Origin: Microbacterium sp. Leaf320
GTDB taxonomy: Bacteria > Actinomycetota > Actinomycetes > Actinomycetales > Microbacteriaceae
Reading direction: 5' to 3'
Length of the DNA stretch: 64,000 nt
Assembly (NCBI RefSeq): GCF_001423485.1
Contig: NZ_LMOD01000002.1
Coordinates: 888,520 to 952,519, forward strand
Positions 35,175-43,910 of this stretch are shown piece by piece. The position numbers and the translations under genes are program-made. Numbering within the stretch: position 1 is the first letter of the stretch; every line of letters starts with the position of its first letter. Below the pieces are notes generated by a model. That model saw only the letters and a program-made list of their open reading frames with translations, did no database searches and was not told where the DNA came from.

Positions 35175-36488
35175 TCAGCCCTTTTCCGCAGCGTACTTCT
35201 CGGTCCAGAAGGTGTCCCACGACTCGAGCAGCTCGGTGGTCGACATGTTGCCGAGCAGCACGTTCTGCACGTCCTGGTCGGACTTCTGGATCCACTCGGT
35301 CCACCAGCTGACCCCACGCGGCTGCTGCACGTTGACGTAGGTCTCTGGGTCCTCGGTCATCGTGACGTAGCTCGTCCACGGGCCGGTCGAGTAGAACTCG
35401 TCATCCGCCGCCTCCGAGATGATCGGCACGAGGCTGTTCGCCTGCGCGAACTCGGTGGCGGGCTCGGCCGACGAGAGGAACTCGACGAGCTTCACCGCAG
35501 CATCCTGGTGCTCGCTGTTCTCGGCGACGCCCCAGCCGGCGACGGCCAGCGGCTGCGCGGCCTTGCCCGACGGGCCCACGAGCAGCGGAGCGGTGTCCCA
35601 CTGGTCCTCGGTCAGCGACGAGTCCTGCACCGTGGCGATGACCTCGGGGTCCTGCAGCAGGAACGCGGTGGTGCCGTTGGTGAAGCCGGCGACCATCTCG
35701 GGGTAGCCCCACGAGACGGCGGAAGGCGGCGAGGCCTCCTTGAACAGGTCGAAGTAGTCGTCGACCGCCTCCTGCGCTTCGGGGGCGGCGAAGATCGTCG
35801 AGCCGTCTTCCATCAGGAACGCGTCATCGACGTCGAGGCCGTCGATCGTGTACGCCTCGATCGCCGCGACGACGTTGCTGTTCGCGTTCTGACCGCCGCG
35901 GAACGCGTAGCCGTAGATGTTGTTCGACGGGTCCTGAATGGCGCTGGCCTGCTCGAGCAGGTCCTTCCAGCTGTGCGGCGGGCCGTCGAAGCCGGCCTCC
36001 TCGACCAGATCGGTGCGGTAGAACAGCGACAGGCCGTAGAAGCCGTAGGGCACGAAGTAGCTCTTGCCGTCGGCGGCCACCGACGCGGACTGCGCGTTGT
36101 CGGTCAGTGCGTCCCAGCCGTCCCACTTCTCGAGATCGCCCGAGATGTCGTGCAGCCAGCCGTTGTTCGCGAACGGGCCGACCGTGATGTCGCGGACCTC
36201 GAGGACGTCGACGCCCTTGCCCGACTGCAGCATCTGCTGGATCTTCGCATCGGCCTGCTCGGTGGGCGGCGAGACGAGGTTGACCTTGATGTCGGGGTTG
36301 TCGGCCTCGAAGTCGTCGAGCAGGCCGCGCAGCAGGTCGGTGCGGGCAGGGTTGGTCAGGCTCTCGACCATCTGCAGGGTGACGGTGCCGTCGGCGGATT
36401 CGCCGCCGCCTGCGGAACAGCCGGTGAGCGCGAGCGCGGCGACGGTGCCGACTCCCGCGGCGGTCGTCAAGATTCTGTTCTTCTTCAC
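35175..36488 (-). CDS. Extracellular solute-binding lipoprotein (family 1)
   Basis: A 437-residue lipoprotein that captures the substrate for the two permeases downstream. The signal peptide ends in the lipobox LTGC (Cys24), followed by a Gly/Ser linker. The mature part has the family 1 pattern, beginning VTLQMVESLTNPARTDLLRGLLDDFEADNPDIKVNLV. The start is GTG at 36488, set by the signal peptide; a longer open frame upstream is not used. The substrate is probably an oligosaccharide or modified sugar, but this cannot be read from sequence. Confidence 0.92.
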   Translation of the reverse strand: MKKNRILTTAAGVGTVAALALTGCSAGGGESADGTVTLQMVESLTNPARTDLLRGLLDDFEADNPDIKVNLVSPPTEQADAKIQQMLQSGKGVDVLEVRDITVGPFANNGWLHDISGDLEKWDGWDALTDNAQSASVAADGKSYFVPYGFYGLSLFYRTDLVEEAGFDGPPHSWKDLLEQASAIQDPSNNIYGYAFRGGQNANSNVVAAIEAYTIDGLDVDDAFLMEDGSTIFAAPEAQEAVDDYFDLFKEASPPSAVSWGYPEMVAGFTNGTTAFLLQDPEVIATVQDSSLTEDQWDTAPLLVGPSGKAAQPLAVAGWGVAENSEHQDAAVKLVEFLSSAEPATEFAQANSLVPIISEAADDEFYSTGPWTSYVTMTEDPETYVNVQQPRGVSWWTEWIQKSDQDVQNVLLGNMSTTELLESWDTFWTEKYAAEKG

Positions 36489-36503
36489 GAGGTGCCTCTC
36501 AGT

Positions 36504-36550
36504 TGGTGATGGTGGTGGGTGTGGTGGATCGGGTGGTGATGGTGGTGGGT
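36504..36550. repeat. 17-bp direct repeats in a GGTG-rich spacer
   Basis: TGGTGATGGTGGTGGGT occurs at 36504-36520 and again at 36534-36550, in the 76-base gap between the PLP enzyme gene and the solute-binding gene. The strongly strand-biased G-rich sequence could influence the transcript of the operon. Nothing more is evident. Confidence 0.7.
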
Positions 36551-36564
36551 CGGGGTGGAGCGGG

Positions 36565-37803
36565 TCAGGGGACGATGAGGGAGTCGGCGCCGGTGCGGAT
36601 GCCGGCTCGGCGGAGGATCTGCGGGATGCAGCGCTCGACGAAGGTCTCGAAGTCCGAGGCCTCGGTGTACAGGTGCGCCGACAGGCGGAAGTACCCGATG
36701 CCGCGGAAGCTCGTGAACGCGGTCTCGACGCCGGTCTCGTCGAGCAGGTCCATGCGCAGGGCATCGGCCTCTTCGCGGGTCGAGCCGAGCCCGAGCGGCA
36801 GACGCACGAGTCGCATCGACGGCACGGGCGAGGGCAGGGGAGTGAGGGGGTCTTCGTCGCCGTAGGGGCGCAGGCCCTCGGCGATGATCTCCGCACCGGC
36901 ATCCGCCATCTGCGCCATCGCCTGTCGAGCGTTGTGCCAGCCGAACTCCGCCTCGATGAACTCGATCGAGGCGGGGGTGGCGAGATAGGTCGTCGCGTCG
37001 ATCGTGCCCTGGGTGTCGAAGCGCTCGGGGTAGGGCTCGTTCGCGGCCCACGAGTCGATCAGCGGCCAGAGCTCGTCGCGGTCGGGCGCGGTCGTGACGA
37101 GCAACGCTGAGCCTCTCGGGGCGCAGGGCCACTTGTGCAGGTTGCCGAACCACCAGTCGCCGCCGGCTACCCCGGCGGCATCCGGCACGAGGCCTGGGGC
37201 GTGGGCGCCGTCGACGAGCGTGCGGACGCCGCGCTCGGCGGCGAGTTCGGCGATGCGGCGGGTGGGCAGCATCCGTGCGGTGGGGGAGGTGATCTGGTCG
37301 ACCACGATCAGGCGGGTGCTCGGGGTGAGTGCGTCGGCGAAGCGCTGCACGACCTCGTCGTCGGAGGCGAGCAGCGGCAGCTCGACGGCGCGGACGGATG
37401 CTCCGAATCGGCGTGCCAGGCGCTGCGCGCCCATCGTGATCGCGCCGTAGCCCTGATCGGTGACGAGGATCTCGTCGCCGCGTTCGAGGTGCAGGGCGTT
37501 GTAGATCACGGTCGCCGCGGCGGAGGCGTTGGGCACGAAGGCGCTGTCTTCGGCATAGGCGCCCACGAACGGAGCGGTGCGCTCGCGGGCGGCGCGCACC
37601 CGCTCGGCGATGCGGGGGAACCACTCGACCGGGCTCAGGTCGGCCCGGCGGCGCAGAGCATCCTGCTGCTCGACGACAGCCGTGGGCACGGCGCCGAACG
37701 AGCCGTGGTTGAGGTGGATCACGTCGGGATCGAGGGGCCACGCGTCACGGGCTCGCATGCCGGAGTTCAGCGTGAGCGGTGCGGGGAAAGCTGGTGCGGG
37801 CAT
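36565..37803 (-). CDS. Class V aminotransferase-fold PLP enzyme, isopenicillin N epimerase-like
   Basis: A 412-residue PLP enzyme. The fold-type I landmarks are LNHGSFGAVP at the start, cofactor Asp198 in LVDGAHAPG and Schiff-base Lys224 in GNLHKWPCAPRG. It resembles enzymes annotated as isopenicillin N epimerases or cysteine desulfurase-like proteins, which act as epimerases or lyases on amino acids. It precedes the solute-binding protein and permeases on the same strand and faces a divergent FCD regulator. The imported compound may therefore carry an amino group. That is inference. Confidence 0.88.
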   Translation of the reverse strand: MPAPAFPAPLTLNSGMRARDAWPLDPDVIHLNHGSFGAVPTAVVEQQDALRRRADLSPVEWFPRIAERVRAARERTAPFVGAYAEDSAFVPNASAAATVIYNALHLERGDEILVTDQGYGAITMGAQRLARRFGASVRAVELPLLASDDEVVQRFADALTPSTRLIVVDQITSPTARMLPTRRIAELAAERGVRTLVDGAHAPGLVPDAAGVAGGDWWFGNLHKWPCAPRGSALLVTTAPDRDELWPLIDSWAANEPYPERFDTQGTIDATTYLATPASIEFIEAEFGWHNARQAMAQMADAGAEIIAEGLRPYGDEDPLTPLPSPVPSMRLVRLPLGLGSTREEADALRMDLLDETGVETAFTSFRGIGYFRLSAHLYTEASDFETFVERCIPQILRRAGIRTGADSLIVP

Positions 37804-37843
37804 CGGTCCTCGTCGGTGCGTCAGGGGGAGTTGTTGCACAACT

Positions 37844-37904
37844 TTGCCACACGGGTTCCTAAATGGCTATGAAAAGGTGAGGATGAAACATAGTTGTCAT
37901 ACGA
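37844..37904 (+). promoter_or_regulatory. Promoter and FadR-type operator of the FCD regulator gene
   Basis: TTGCCA (37844-37849) and TATGAA (37868-37873) are spaced by 18 bases. Downstream, TTGTCATACGA (37894-37904) fits the FadR-subfamily consensus TNGTNNNACNA exactly, suggesting autoregulation and control of the divergent PLP/ABC operon. Confidence 0.6.
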
Positions 37905-37969
37905 ATTTGATGAAGGCCCTGCATCCGACAGACTCAGCAGGGGGATCGGGCGGTGTCAGGAGGATGACC

Positions 37970-38683
37970 ATGAGCGCTTTGGACACGGCTCTGCAGGGGC
38001 TGCGCACGCTGATCGCCGACGGTGCTCTGCGCCCCGGTGATCGCCTGCCCAGCGAGGGCGAGCTGTGCGAGACGCTCGGAGTCTCACGCGGGTCGCTGCG
38101 AGAGGCCATCCGGATGCTGGCCGCCCTCGGCGTGCTCGACACGAGGCACGGCTCGGGCAGCTACGTCAGTGAGCTGCGCGCCGCCGACCTGATCGGCAGC
38201 CTGTCGCTGACGGTGGGGCTGCTGCCCATGGCGGGGGTGCTCGAACTCACGGAGCTGCGCCGCGTGCTCGAACCGCACGCGGCCGCGCTCGCCGCGGCCC
38301 GCATCGACGCGTCGACGATCGAGGAGCTCAGCGGCGTTCTCGACGAGATCGAGGCCAGCGACGACTTCGAAGACCACTCACGGCTCGACCACGCCTTCCA
38401 CATGACGATCTCGGAGGTCGCGGGCAACGACGCCCTCACGAGTCTCATCGACGTGCTGCGCTCACGGTCGCGGGCCTATCGGATCCCGGATGCCGCGGAT
38501 GCCGCCGAGCTGAAGCTGCACTCGGATGCCGGGCACCGGGCGATCCTCCGCGGGCTCGCGGCGGCAGATCCGGTCGCAGCCTCGGCCGCGGCATCCGCTC
38601 ACGTCGCGCAGACCGAGTACTGGGTGCGGCGGTACACCGAGACGGACATCGTCGCCGAGGCGCCGGCCGTCGAGCCGGACTGA
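37970..38683 (+). CDS. GntR family regulator, FadR/FCD subfamily
   Basis: A 237-residue regulator: winged helix at about residues 1-70 (LRPGDRLPSEGELCETLGVSRGSLREAIRMLAALGVLDTRHGSGSYV) and an all-helical FCD ligand domain with metal-binding His and Asp residues (LDHAFHMTISEVAGN). FCD ligands are usually organic or sugar acids. AGGAGG directly abuts an ATG at 37964, so the ATG at 37970, six bases from the ribosome site, is preferred. Divergent from the PLP/ABC importer operon, which it likely controls. Confidence 0.92.
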   Translation: MSALDTALQGLRTLIADGALRPGDRLPSEGELCETLGVSRGSLREAIRMLAALGVLDTRHGSGSYVSELRAADLIGSLSLTVGLLPMAGVLELTELRRVLEPHAAALAAARIDASTIEELSGVLDEIEASDDFEDHSRLDHAFHMTISEVAGNDALTSLIDVLRSRSRAYRIPDAADAAELKLHSDAGHRAILRGLAAADPVAASAAASAHVAQTEYWVRRYTETDIVAEAPAVEPD

Positions 38684-38713
38684 GCGCGGCGGGGCCGTGA
38701 GGAGCGCCTCGAT

Positions 38714-39157
38714 TCAGGTCTCCTGCGGTGCGAAGCGCAGCACGTTCGTGTTCCGACGGACGAAGCCGACCGATTCGTAGAGGCGCAATGCCGATTCGCG
38801 AGACGGACGGGAGGTCAGATCGAGCTTCGACAGTCCTCGCCGTTCGGACTCCTCGATGATCGTCTCGAGCAGTTGGCGCGCGATGCCTCGTCCTCGCGTG
38901 CTCTGATCGACCACGACGTCTTCGATGCTGCCGTGCCATCCGGTGATGAGCGGGGCCATCGCGAGAGTGGCCATCCCCACGATCCGTCCTGACTCGCGCG
39001 CGACGAAGAGGTCTGCGTTCGGCGCCTCGAGCAGCGAGAGCACCCGTGCCGCGTCGAATCGAGTGGTCGCCGAGAGCTGGGGCAGAAGTGTCTCGATCTG
39101 CTGGAGGTCGCTCGGTGTGAGGCGGTCCGCGATCGAGATGCTGATTCCGTCGGCCAT
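38714..39157 (-). CDS. GNAT family N-acetyltransferase
   Basis: A 147-residue acetyl-CoA-dependent N-acetyltransferase. The CoA-binding motif A reads IEDVVVDQSTRGRGIARQLLETII, followed by RPSRESALRLYESVGFVRRNTNVLRF, typical of small-molecule GNATs. The acceptor is unknown. TAGGCT precedes the ATG by six bases (39164-39169 on the minus strand), so the message is probably leaderless. It stands alone between the FCD regulator and a methyltransferase gene. Confidence 0.9.
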   Translation of the reverse strand: MADGISISIADRLTPSDLQQIETLLPQLSATTRFDAARVLSLLEAPNADLFVARESGRIVGMATLAMAPLITGWHGSIEDVVVDQSTRGRGIARQLLETIIEESERRGLSKLDLTSRPSRESALRLYESVGFVRRNTNVLRFAPQET

Positions 39158-39210
39158 GTCCGGAGCCTAACCGACGGTCCGGAGTGGAATCGACCCGGTC
39201 GCGGGTCCCG

Positions 39211-39858
39211 TCAGAGCGGCGCCTCCCACGAGGCCGTGTACCGCCAGAACAGGCGGCGGCGCATCCGGATGCCGGGGAGCACATCCCCGGCGATCGCGCG
39301 GATCTCGTCGAAGGACTGCGTTGCGGTGGTGGCCGGTGCCTGCATGTGCGCGGGAGGTCGCGTCGCACGCTTCGGATGGCGTACGAGCCCGACGAGCGGG
39401 TTCAGCAGCAGTGACGCCCCGGAATGGAGCGCGTCCTTCGAGGTCTCGCGGGCGACTCCGACGATGATCACGCGGCCACCGGGTCGCAACGCCGCGCGAG
39501 CATCCTGGAGTGCCGCGCGCAGCGGCATGTGGTGAAGGGATGCGACGAAGGTGATCAGGTCATAGGCTCCGCGGGGTTCGGATCCGAAGGATCGGCTTTC
39601 GATCCGCACCGCATCTCCGGTGAACCGTCGGGCGGCGGTTGCCGCGGTGCAGGCATCCGGTTCGATGCCGATCGCGGTGGGGAAGATCTTTGACAGGGCG
39701 CTCAGCAGATTGCCGGTGCCGCAGCCCACATCGACAGCGGTGTCTCCGCCACGGCGGCGAACCGCGCGGGCGTGCCTGAGCACGAACCCTGCGTACGCGT
39801 CATTATGCGACCACGGGTGAGCGGCGTTGACTCGCTCGAGGACGGCCAGGAATCCCAT
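39211..39858 (-). CDS. Class I SAM-dependent methyltransferase
   Basis: A 215-residue methyltransferase with SAM motif I VDVGCGTGNLLSAL (about 41-54), the acidic ribose-binding residue in GIEPD, and the motif ASLHHMPLRAALQDARAALRPGGRVIIVG. It looks like a small-molecule or lipid methyltransferase, but the substrate is not identifiable. No ribosome site or -10 box is obvious at the ATG. It lies 25 bases downstream of the tandem-ACT gene in the same direction, so co-transcription is possible. Confidence 0.88.
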   Translation of the reverse strand: MGFLAVLERVNAAHPWSHNDAYAGFVLRHARAVRRRGGDTAVDVGCGTGNLLSALSKIFPTAIGIEPDACTAATAARRFTGDAVRIESRSFGSEPRGAYDLITFVASLHHMPLRAALQDARAALRPGGRVIIVGVARETSKDALHSGASLLLNPLVGLVRHPKRATRPPAHMQAPATTATQSFDEIRAIAGDVLPGIRMRRRLFWRYTASWEAPL

Positions 39859-39883
39859 GCGCTGTGCTTCGGACTCCTGCGTG

Positions 39884-40396
39884 TCAGGCGAGGGTGATGT
39901 CGACCTGGATCTCGGTGGCGATGCGCTCGAGGTCGCGGCGCAGTGCGTCGAGGTCGACCGACTCGGGAACCCGTGCGATCACAGATGCCTCGAACAGACG
40001 GCCGCCGGCCATCGCGGCATCCCGCGTCTCTGTCGCCAGCTCTTCGATGCTGAGCTCGTGCGCGTTCAGCACGTTGGACACCTCGCGGACGATGCCGGAT
40101 CGGTCGTTGCCGAGAATCCGGATCTCGAGCACCTGATCCTCGGCATCCGCCGCGGGCGTGCCGGTGAGCACGGCGAGCGTCAGCAGACCCTGGCCCTGCA
40201 GTTCGCGGAGCGCCGCCTGCAGCCCCTCCGAGTGCTCGGGTGCGACCGACACCTCGATCACACCGGCGAAGGTTCCGGCGAGCTCGGCCAGCGAGCTGTT
40301 CTCCCAGTTGCCTTCGTGGGCATCGACGACATCGGCGACCGCGGCGACGAGTCCGGGGCGATCAGCACCCGCGACAGTGAGGATGAGAGTAGTCAT
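39884..40396 (-). CDS. Tandem ACT-domain protein, GcvR-like
   Basis: A 170-residue protein of two ACT domains (about 1-80, beginning LILTVAGADRPGLVAAVADVVDAHEGNWENSSLAELAG, and 90-168, containing RILGNDRSGIVREVSNVLNAHELSIEEL). It has no enzyme or DNA-binding part, so it resembles the glycine-cleavage regulator GcvR and similar amino-acid-sensing adaptors. What it senses is unknown. TACGCT six bases before the ATG (minus strand 40403-40408) indicates a leaderless message. Confidence 0.88.
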   Translation of the reverse strand: MTTLILTVAGADRPGLVAAVADVVDAHEGNWENSSLAELAGTFAGVIEVSVAPEHSEGLQAALRELQGQGLLTLAVLTGTPAADAEDQVLEIRILGNDRSGIVREVSNVLNAHELSIEELATETRDAAMAGGRLFEASVIARVPESVDLDALRRDLERIATEIQVDITLA

Positions 40397-40523
40397 GCGG
40401 CCAGCGTAGCCCGACGGTCTCGGCACGCGACGTGCCACAACTCAGGAACCGTGAGCGGGCGGAGCCCGAGAAGCCGTGTTCGCGGGTGTGGCGCGTCCGG
40501 ATCTCCTGAGGTATGAACCCAGG

Positions 40524-41582
40524 TCAGTCGACCCAGACGCCGGTCTCGAGGAAGTGGTCGAGGCGGGTGCGATGCGGGGCGAGGTCCCAGCCCTGCTCCG
40601 CGACCCACTCGTCGTTGAAGTACGTGCCGGCGTAGCGGATGCCGCTGTCGCAGATGAGCGTGACGATGCTGCCGGTCTCTCCGGCCGCACGCATGCGCGC
40701 GATCAGCTGGAAGGCGCCGTAGAGGTTGGTGCCGGTCGAGCCGCCGGCGAGGTGCAGCGTGCGTTCGCGCAGCATCCGGATCGCGGCGATCGAACCGGCG
40801 TCGGGCACTCGGATCATCTCGTCGATCACCGTCGGCACGAACGAGGCCTCGACGCGCGGCCGGCCGATGCCCTCGATGCGGCTGGGGCGTCCGGCCGGCG
40901 GATCGACGGTTCCCGCCCATCCGTCGTAGAACGCCGAGCCCTCGGGATCGACGACCGCGATCTGGGTTTCGTGACGGCGGTACTTCACATAGCGGCCGAA
41001 CGTCGCGCTCGTGCCGCCGGTGCCCGCGCCGACGACGATCCAGCGCGGGATCGGATGCCGCTCCTGCGACAGCTGGCTGAACACGCTCTCGGCGATGTTG
41101 TTGTTGCCCCGCCAGTCGGTCGCGCGCTCGGCATACGTGAACTGGTCGAGGTAGTGCCCGTGGCATTCGGATGCGAGACGCTGCGCCTCGGGGGACATGT
41201 CCTCTGCGCGATCGACGAAGTGGCAGCGTCCGCCGTAGAACTCGATGAGGTCGATCTTCTCCTGGCTCGTCGACCGCGGCACGACTGTCACGAACGGCAG
41301 CCCCAGCATCCGCGCGAAATACGCCTCGGAGACGGCGGTCGACCCGCTCGACGACTCGACGAGGGTGGAGTGCTCGGTGATGCGGCCGTTCACCAGCCCG
41401 TACAGGAGCAGCGAGCGCGCCAGGCGGTGCTTGAGCGACCCGGTGGGGTGCACCGACTCGTCCTTGAGGTACAGATCGATGCCCCACTCGGGCGGCAAGG
41501 GGAAGAGGTGCAGGTGCGTGTCGGCACTGCGGTTCGCGTCGGCTTCCAGCAGGGCGATCGCGGTGCTGGTCCAGTCGCTCAT
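40524..41582 (-). CDS. PLP-dependent cysteine synthase-family protein, Cds1-like L-cysteine desulfhydrase
   Basis: A 352-residue fold-type II PLP enzyme. Lys in [16 protein letters not shown] binds the cofactor, [21 protein letters not shown] is the Asn/Ser loop equivalent, and [14 protein letters not shown] is the phosphate-binding loop. It resembles mycobacterial Cds1, which releases H2S, pyruvate and ammonia from cysteine, more than biosynthetic CysK. I infer desulfhydrase activity from that likeness. TACGCT six bases before the ATG (41589-41594, minus) marks a leaderless start. Confidence 0.88.
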   Translation of the reverse strand: MSDWTSTAIALLEADANRSADTHLHLFPLPPEWGIDLYLKDESVHPTGSLKHRLARSLLLYGLVNGRITEHSTLVESSSGSTAVSEAYFARMLGLPFVTVVPRSTSQEKIDLIEFYGGRCHFVDRAEDMSPEAQRLASECHGHYLDQFTYAERATDWRGNNNIAESVFSQLSQERHPIPRWIVVGAGTGGTSATFGRYVKYRRHETQIAVVDPEGSAFYDGWAGTVDPPAGRPSRIEGIGRPRVEASFVPTVIDEMIRVPDAGSIAAIRMLRERTLHLAGGSTGTNLYGAFQLIARMRAAGETGSIVTLICDSGIRYAGTYFNDEWVAEQGWDLAPHRTRLDHFLETGVWVD

Positions 41583-41602
41583 GCTTCGAGCGTAACGCCC
41601 CG

Positions 41603-42583
41603 CTACTTGGCGGTGTAGCCGCCCTCGCCCGTCTCGCCGTCGTACGTGAAGACCTCGTCCTCGAGGGTGATCTGGATGTCGTCGCCGAGCGGCTCCTGGG
41701 CGAGCAGCCGCTCCTCGAGCATCGTCATCCGCTCTTCGTACTCCTGCGCCTGCGCCTCGTCGACACCCCAGATCGTCGCGACCTTCATGTCGGTGAGGAA
41801 GTAGAGGAACGCCGAGACGGCGGTGCGGTTGAACTCGGTGTCGGGGATGCTCTGCCACAGCGCGCCGCTGTCGCGCAGCCGCTTGTACTCGTCGATCTTG
41901 GCCTGCAGCACGTCGGCGATGGCGGACGCACCGGCGTCGCCGCCGTCATCGGACGGCGGCTCCTCGTCGGTCGAGTCGTCGGAGGGCGCGCTGGGAGCGG
42001 CTGTTGCGGAAGGAAGCGGAGCGGAGACGGGCTCGCTGCTCGAGCCCAGCAAAAGGCTCACGGCCACCCCGATGCCGACGACCACGAGCAGCACGAACAC
42101 CGCGACGGCCGCGATGACGATGCCGACGGTCCTGCCGGACCCCGATGGGCGGCTCGGAGGCGCGGCGGGGTAGGGGTACTCGGAACCGTAGGGGGCCGAC
42201 GGCTGCTGCCCCACCGGGTACTGCCCGGGCTGAGCGGGGTACTGGCCTGGCTGGGCGGGGTATTGCCCGGGCTGAGCGGGGTATTGCGGGTACGGGCTCG
42301 GCTGCCCTGCCGGGTACTGACCTGCCTGATACTGCGTCGGCTGTGCCGGCGGGTAGGGGCCCGAGGGCCCGGCCTGCGGAGCCGCAGCGTAGGGCGGCAG
42401 CGGCGGGGCGGGCGGTCCGTACGCGCCACCGGGTGCCGGCGGCTGCGGCGCGGGAGGAGCCGGCGGTCCGCTCAGGGGCGGCGCCAGCGGAACGGAGGCT
42501 CCCCGGTCGGCAGGGGGTGCGGCCGGAGGCGTCGGGATGACAGCATCCGGATCCGAACCGTTCGAGTGCGCGTCGTCGACCAT
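41603..42583 (-). CDS. Proline-rich single-pass membrane protein
   Basis: A 326-residue protein of unknown function. Residues 1-150 are Pro/Ala/Gln/Tyr-rich and cytoplasmic, including three exact YPAQPGQ repeats (101-121). One membrane helix follows (about 153-180), then a Ser/Pro/Asp linker and an extracytoplasmic helical domain (about 220-326) with [27 protein letters not shown]. Such proline-rich tails are common in actinobacterial envelope proteins. GGGGGG lies before the ATG as a ribosome site. The gene lies 20 bases upstream of the Cds1-like gene start on this strand's far side and is transcribed toward it. Confidence 0.8.
   Translation of the reverse strand: MVDDAHSNGSDPDAVIPTPPAAPPADRGASVPLAPPLSGPPAPPAPQPPAPGGAYGPPAPPLPPYAAAPQAGPSGPYPPAQPTQYQAGQYPAGQPSPYPQYPAQPGQYPAQPGQYPAQPGQYPVGQQPSAPYGSEYPYPAAPPSRPSGSGRTVGIVIAAVAVFVLLVVVGIGVAVSLLLGSSSEPVSAPLPSATAAPSAPSDDSTDEEPPSDDGGDAGASAIADVLQAKIDEYKRLRDSGALWQSIPDTEFNRTAVSAFLYFLTDMKVATIWGVDEAQAQEYEERMTMLEERLLAQEPLGDDIQITLEDEVFTYDGETGEGGYTAK
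42221..42283 (-). repeat. Three 21-bp repeats coding YPAQPGQ
   Basis: Tandem in-frame repeats inside the proline-rich protein gene (codons 101-121). Confidence 0.8.
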
Positions 42584-42684
42584 GGTGTTGCCCCCCTGCT
42601 CGCGTCACCCGATGCGACGCGTGCTCGGCTTTCAGGCTAGCGGCCTCAGGCCCTCGGCTGAGCTCAGTCGCTCACCTCGCTCGC

Positions 42685-43488
42685 CTAGCGCACGGTGCCG
42701 GCGCGCGAGGTGCTTCCCTCTCCGTCGACGTGCAGCAGCGACGCCTGCGACTGCTCCTGCTGCAGCTGGAACTCGAACCGCGAGCGATCACCGCGATGAT
42801 GCGCGACGAAATACTCGATCGGGATGCCGTCGGCTGAGCGACTCACGCTGCGCAGCCGCAGCAGGGCGGAACCTGCGCTGACGCCGAGATGCTGGGCCTG
42901 CTCGTGCGTCGCGACCGTCGCCTCGGCGGATCGCACACCGCTCGTGGCCACGATGCCGTTGTCGGCGAGTACGCGGTAGAGCGACGCCTCGGACAGGTCG
43001 ACGTCGAGGGTGACATTGCCGACGGCATCCGGCATCCAGGTCGTCGAGAGAGACCAGGGCTCGCCGTCGACGTGGCGGAGGCGGTCGAGCACCACGACGG
43101 GCGAACCCACTTCGACCTCGAGGGCCGCCGCGATCTCGTCGTCGGCGACGGTCGGCTCGTGGCGCAGCACGTCGCTGTGCACGTGCCCGCCGCGCCGCTC
43201 GACGTCGTCGTAGAGGCCGATCAGGGTGTGCACGAGGCTCTCGCTCGTGCGCGGACGTGAGACGAAGGTGCCCTTGCCCTTGACCCGCTCGACGAGCCCT
43301 TCGTGCTCGAGCTGGGCAAGCGCCTGACGCACGACGGTGCGCGAGATGCCGTAGCGCTCGCACAGGCGGTGCTCTCCCGGCAGCGGGTCGCCCGGCTGCA
43401 GTCCGTCTCGGGTGATGCCCTCGACGATCAGCTGGCGCAGCTGGTCGTACATGGGCGCGGCGGAGTGGCGGTCGATCGAGTCGTTCAT
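42685..43488 (-). CDS. GntR family regulator, HutC/UTRA subfamily
   Basis: A 267-residue regulator. The N-terminal winged helix (about 8-75) contains QPGDPLPGEHRLCERYGISRTVVRQALAQLEHEGLVERVKGKGTFV. The rest is a UTRA ligand domain (VVVLDRLRHVDGEPWSLSTTWMPD, and PIEYFVAHHRGDRSRFEFQL at the end). HutC members sense sugar phosphates or similar metabolites and bind GT-N4-AC palindromes. It is the third gene of the rbsK-rbsD-gntR operon, one base after rbsD, and is the best candidate for the AACCTGT-N4-ACAGGTT operators in this window. Confidence 0.92.
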   Translation of the reverse strand: MNDSIDRHSAAPMYDQLRQLIVEGITRDGLQPGDPLPGEHRLCERYGISRTVVRQALAQLEHEGLVERVKGKGTFVSRPRTSESLVHTLIGLYDDVERRGGHVHSDVLRHEPTVADDEIAAALEVEVGSPVVVLDRLRHVDGEPWSLSTTWMPDAVGNVTLDVDLSEASLYRVLADNGIVATSGVRSAEATVATHEQAQHLGVSAGSALLRLRSVSRSADGIPIEYFVAHHRGDRSRFEFQLQQEQSQASLLHVDGEGSTSRAGTVR

Positions 43489-43489
43489 G

Positions 43490-43894
43490 TCAGTACGCCA
43501 CTCCCGCGTGCAGGATCACGTTGGCATACGGGGTGAACTCGCCCGAGCGCACGAACGCGCGGGCCGACTGCGTGAGCTTCTTGAACTCGACGTGCGGGAT
43601 GAGCTCGATCTCGAAGTCTTCGCCGGCGAAGCGCTCGCGCAGCCCTGCCAGCACCTCGGGACTCTTCTCGGCGACCTCCTCCGAGACGGTCGCGCCCTCG
43701 ACGACGAGCTCGGCGAGCACCGTGTCGAGCACGTCGAAGAAGGCGGGCGCACCCGGACGGTAGGCGAGGTCGATGCGCTCGGAGCCCGGCGGGATCGGCA
43801 GCCCCGCGTCGGTGACCACCAGCAGATCGGTGTGCCCGGTCTCGCTGATCACCCGGGAGAGGGCGGGATTGATGGTCGTCGCTGTCTTGCGCAT
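43490..43894 (-). CDS. rbsD: D-ribose pyranase
   Basis: A 134-residue RbsD/FucU-family mutarotase that interconverts pyranose and furanose forms of ribose or a related sugar. The catalytic His region SETGHTDLLVVTDAGLPIPPGSERIDLAY, and PHVEFKKLTQSARAFVRSGEFTPYANVILHAGVAY at the C-terminus, are typical. It sits between rbsK and the UTRA regulator. Together with a ribose-type kinase it prepares an imported furanose for phosphorylation. Confidence 0.94.
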   Translation of the reverse strand: MRKTATTINPALSRVISETGHTDLLVVTDAGLPIPPGSERIDLAYRPGAPAFFDVLDTVLAELVVEGATVSEEVAEKSPEVLAGLRERFAGEDFEIELIPHVEFKKLTQSARAFVRSGEFTPYANVILHAGVAY

Positions 43895-43910
43895 GGTGCT
43901 CCTCAGGGGG

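Noticed and set aside
34359..36509. A 716-codon plus-strand frame across the ABC permease and solute-binding genes
   Set aside because: It is a shadow of three well-supported minus-strand genes with signal peptide and EAA loops; its composition is biased and it has no motifs.
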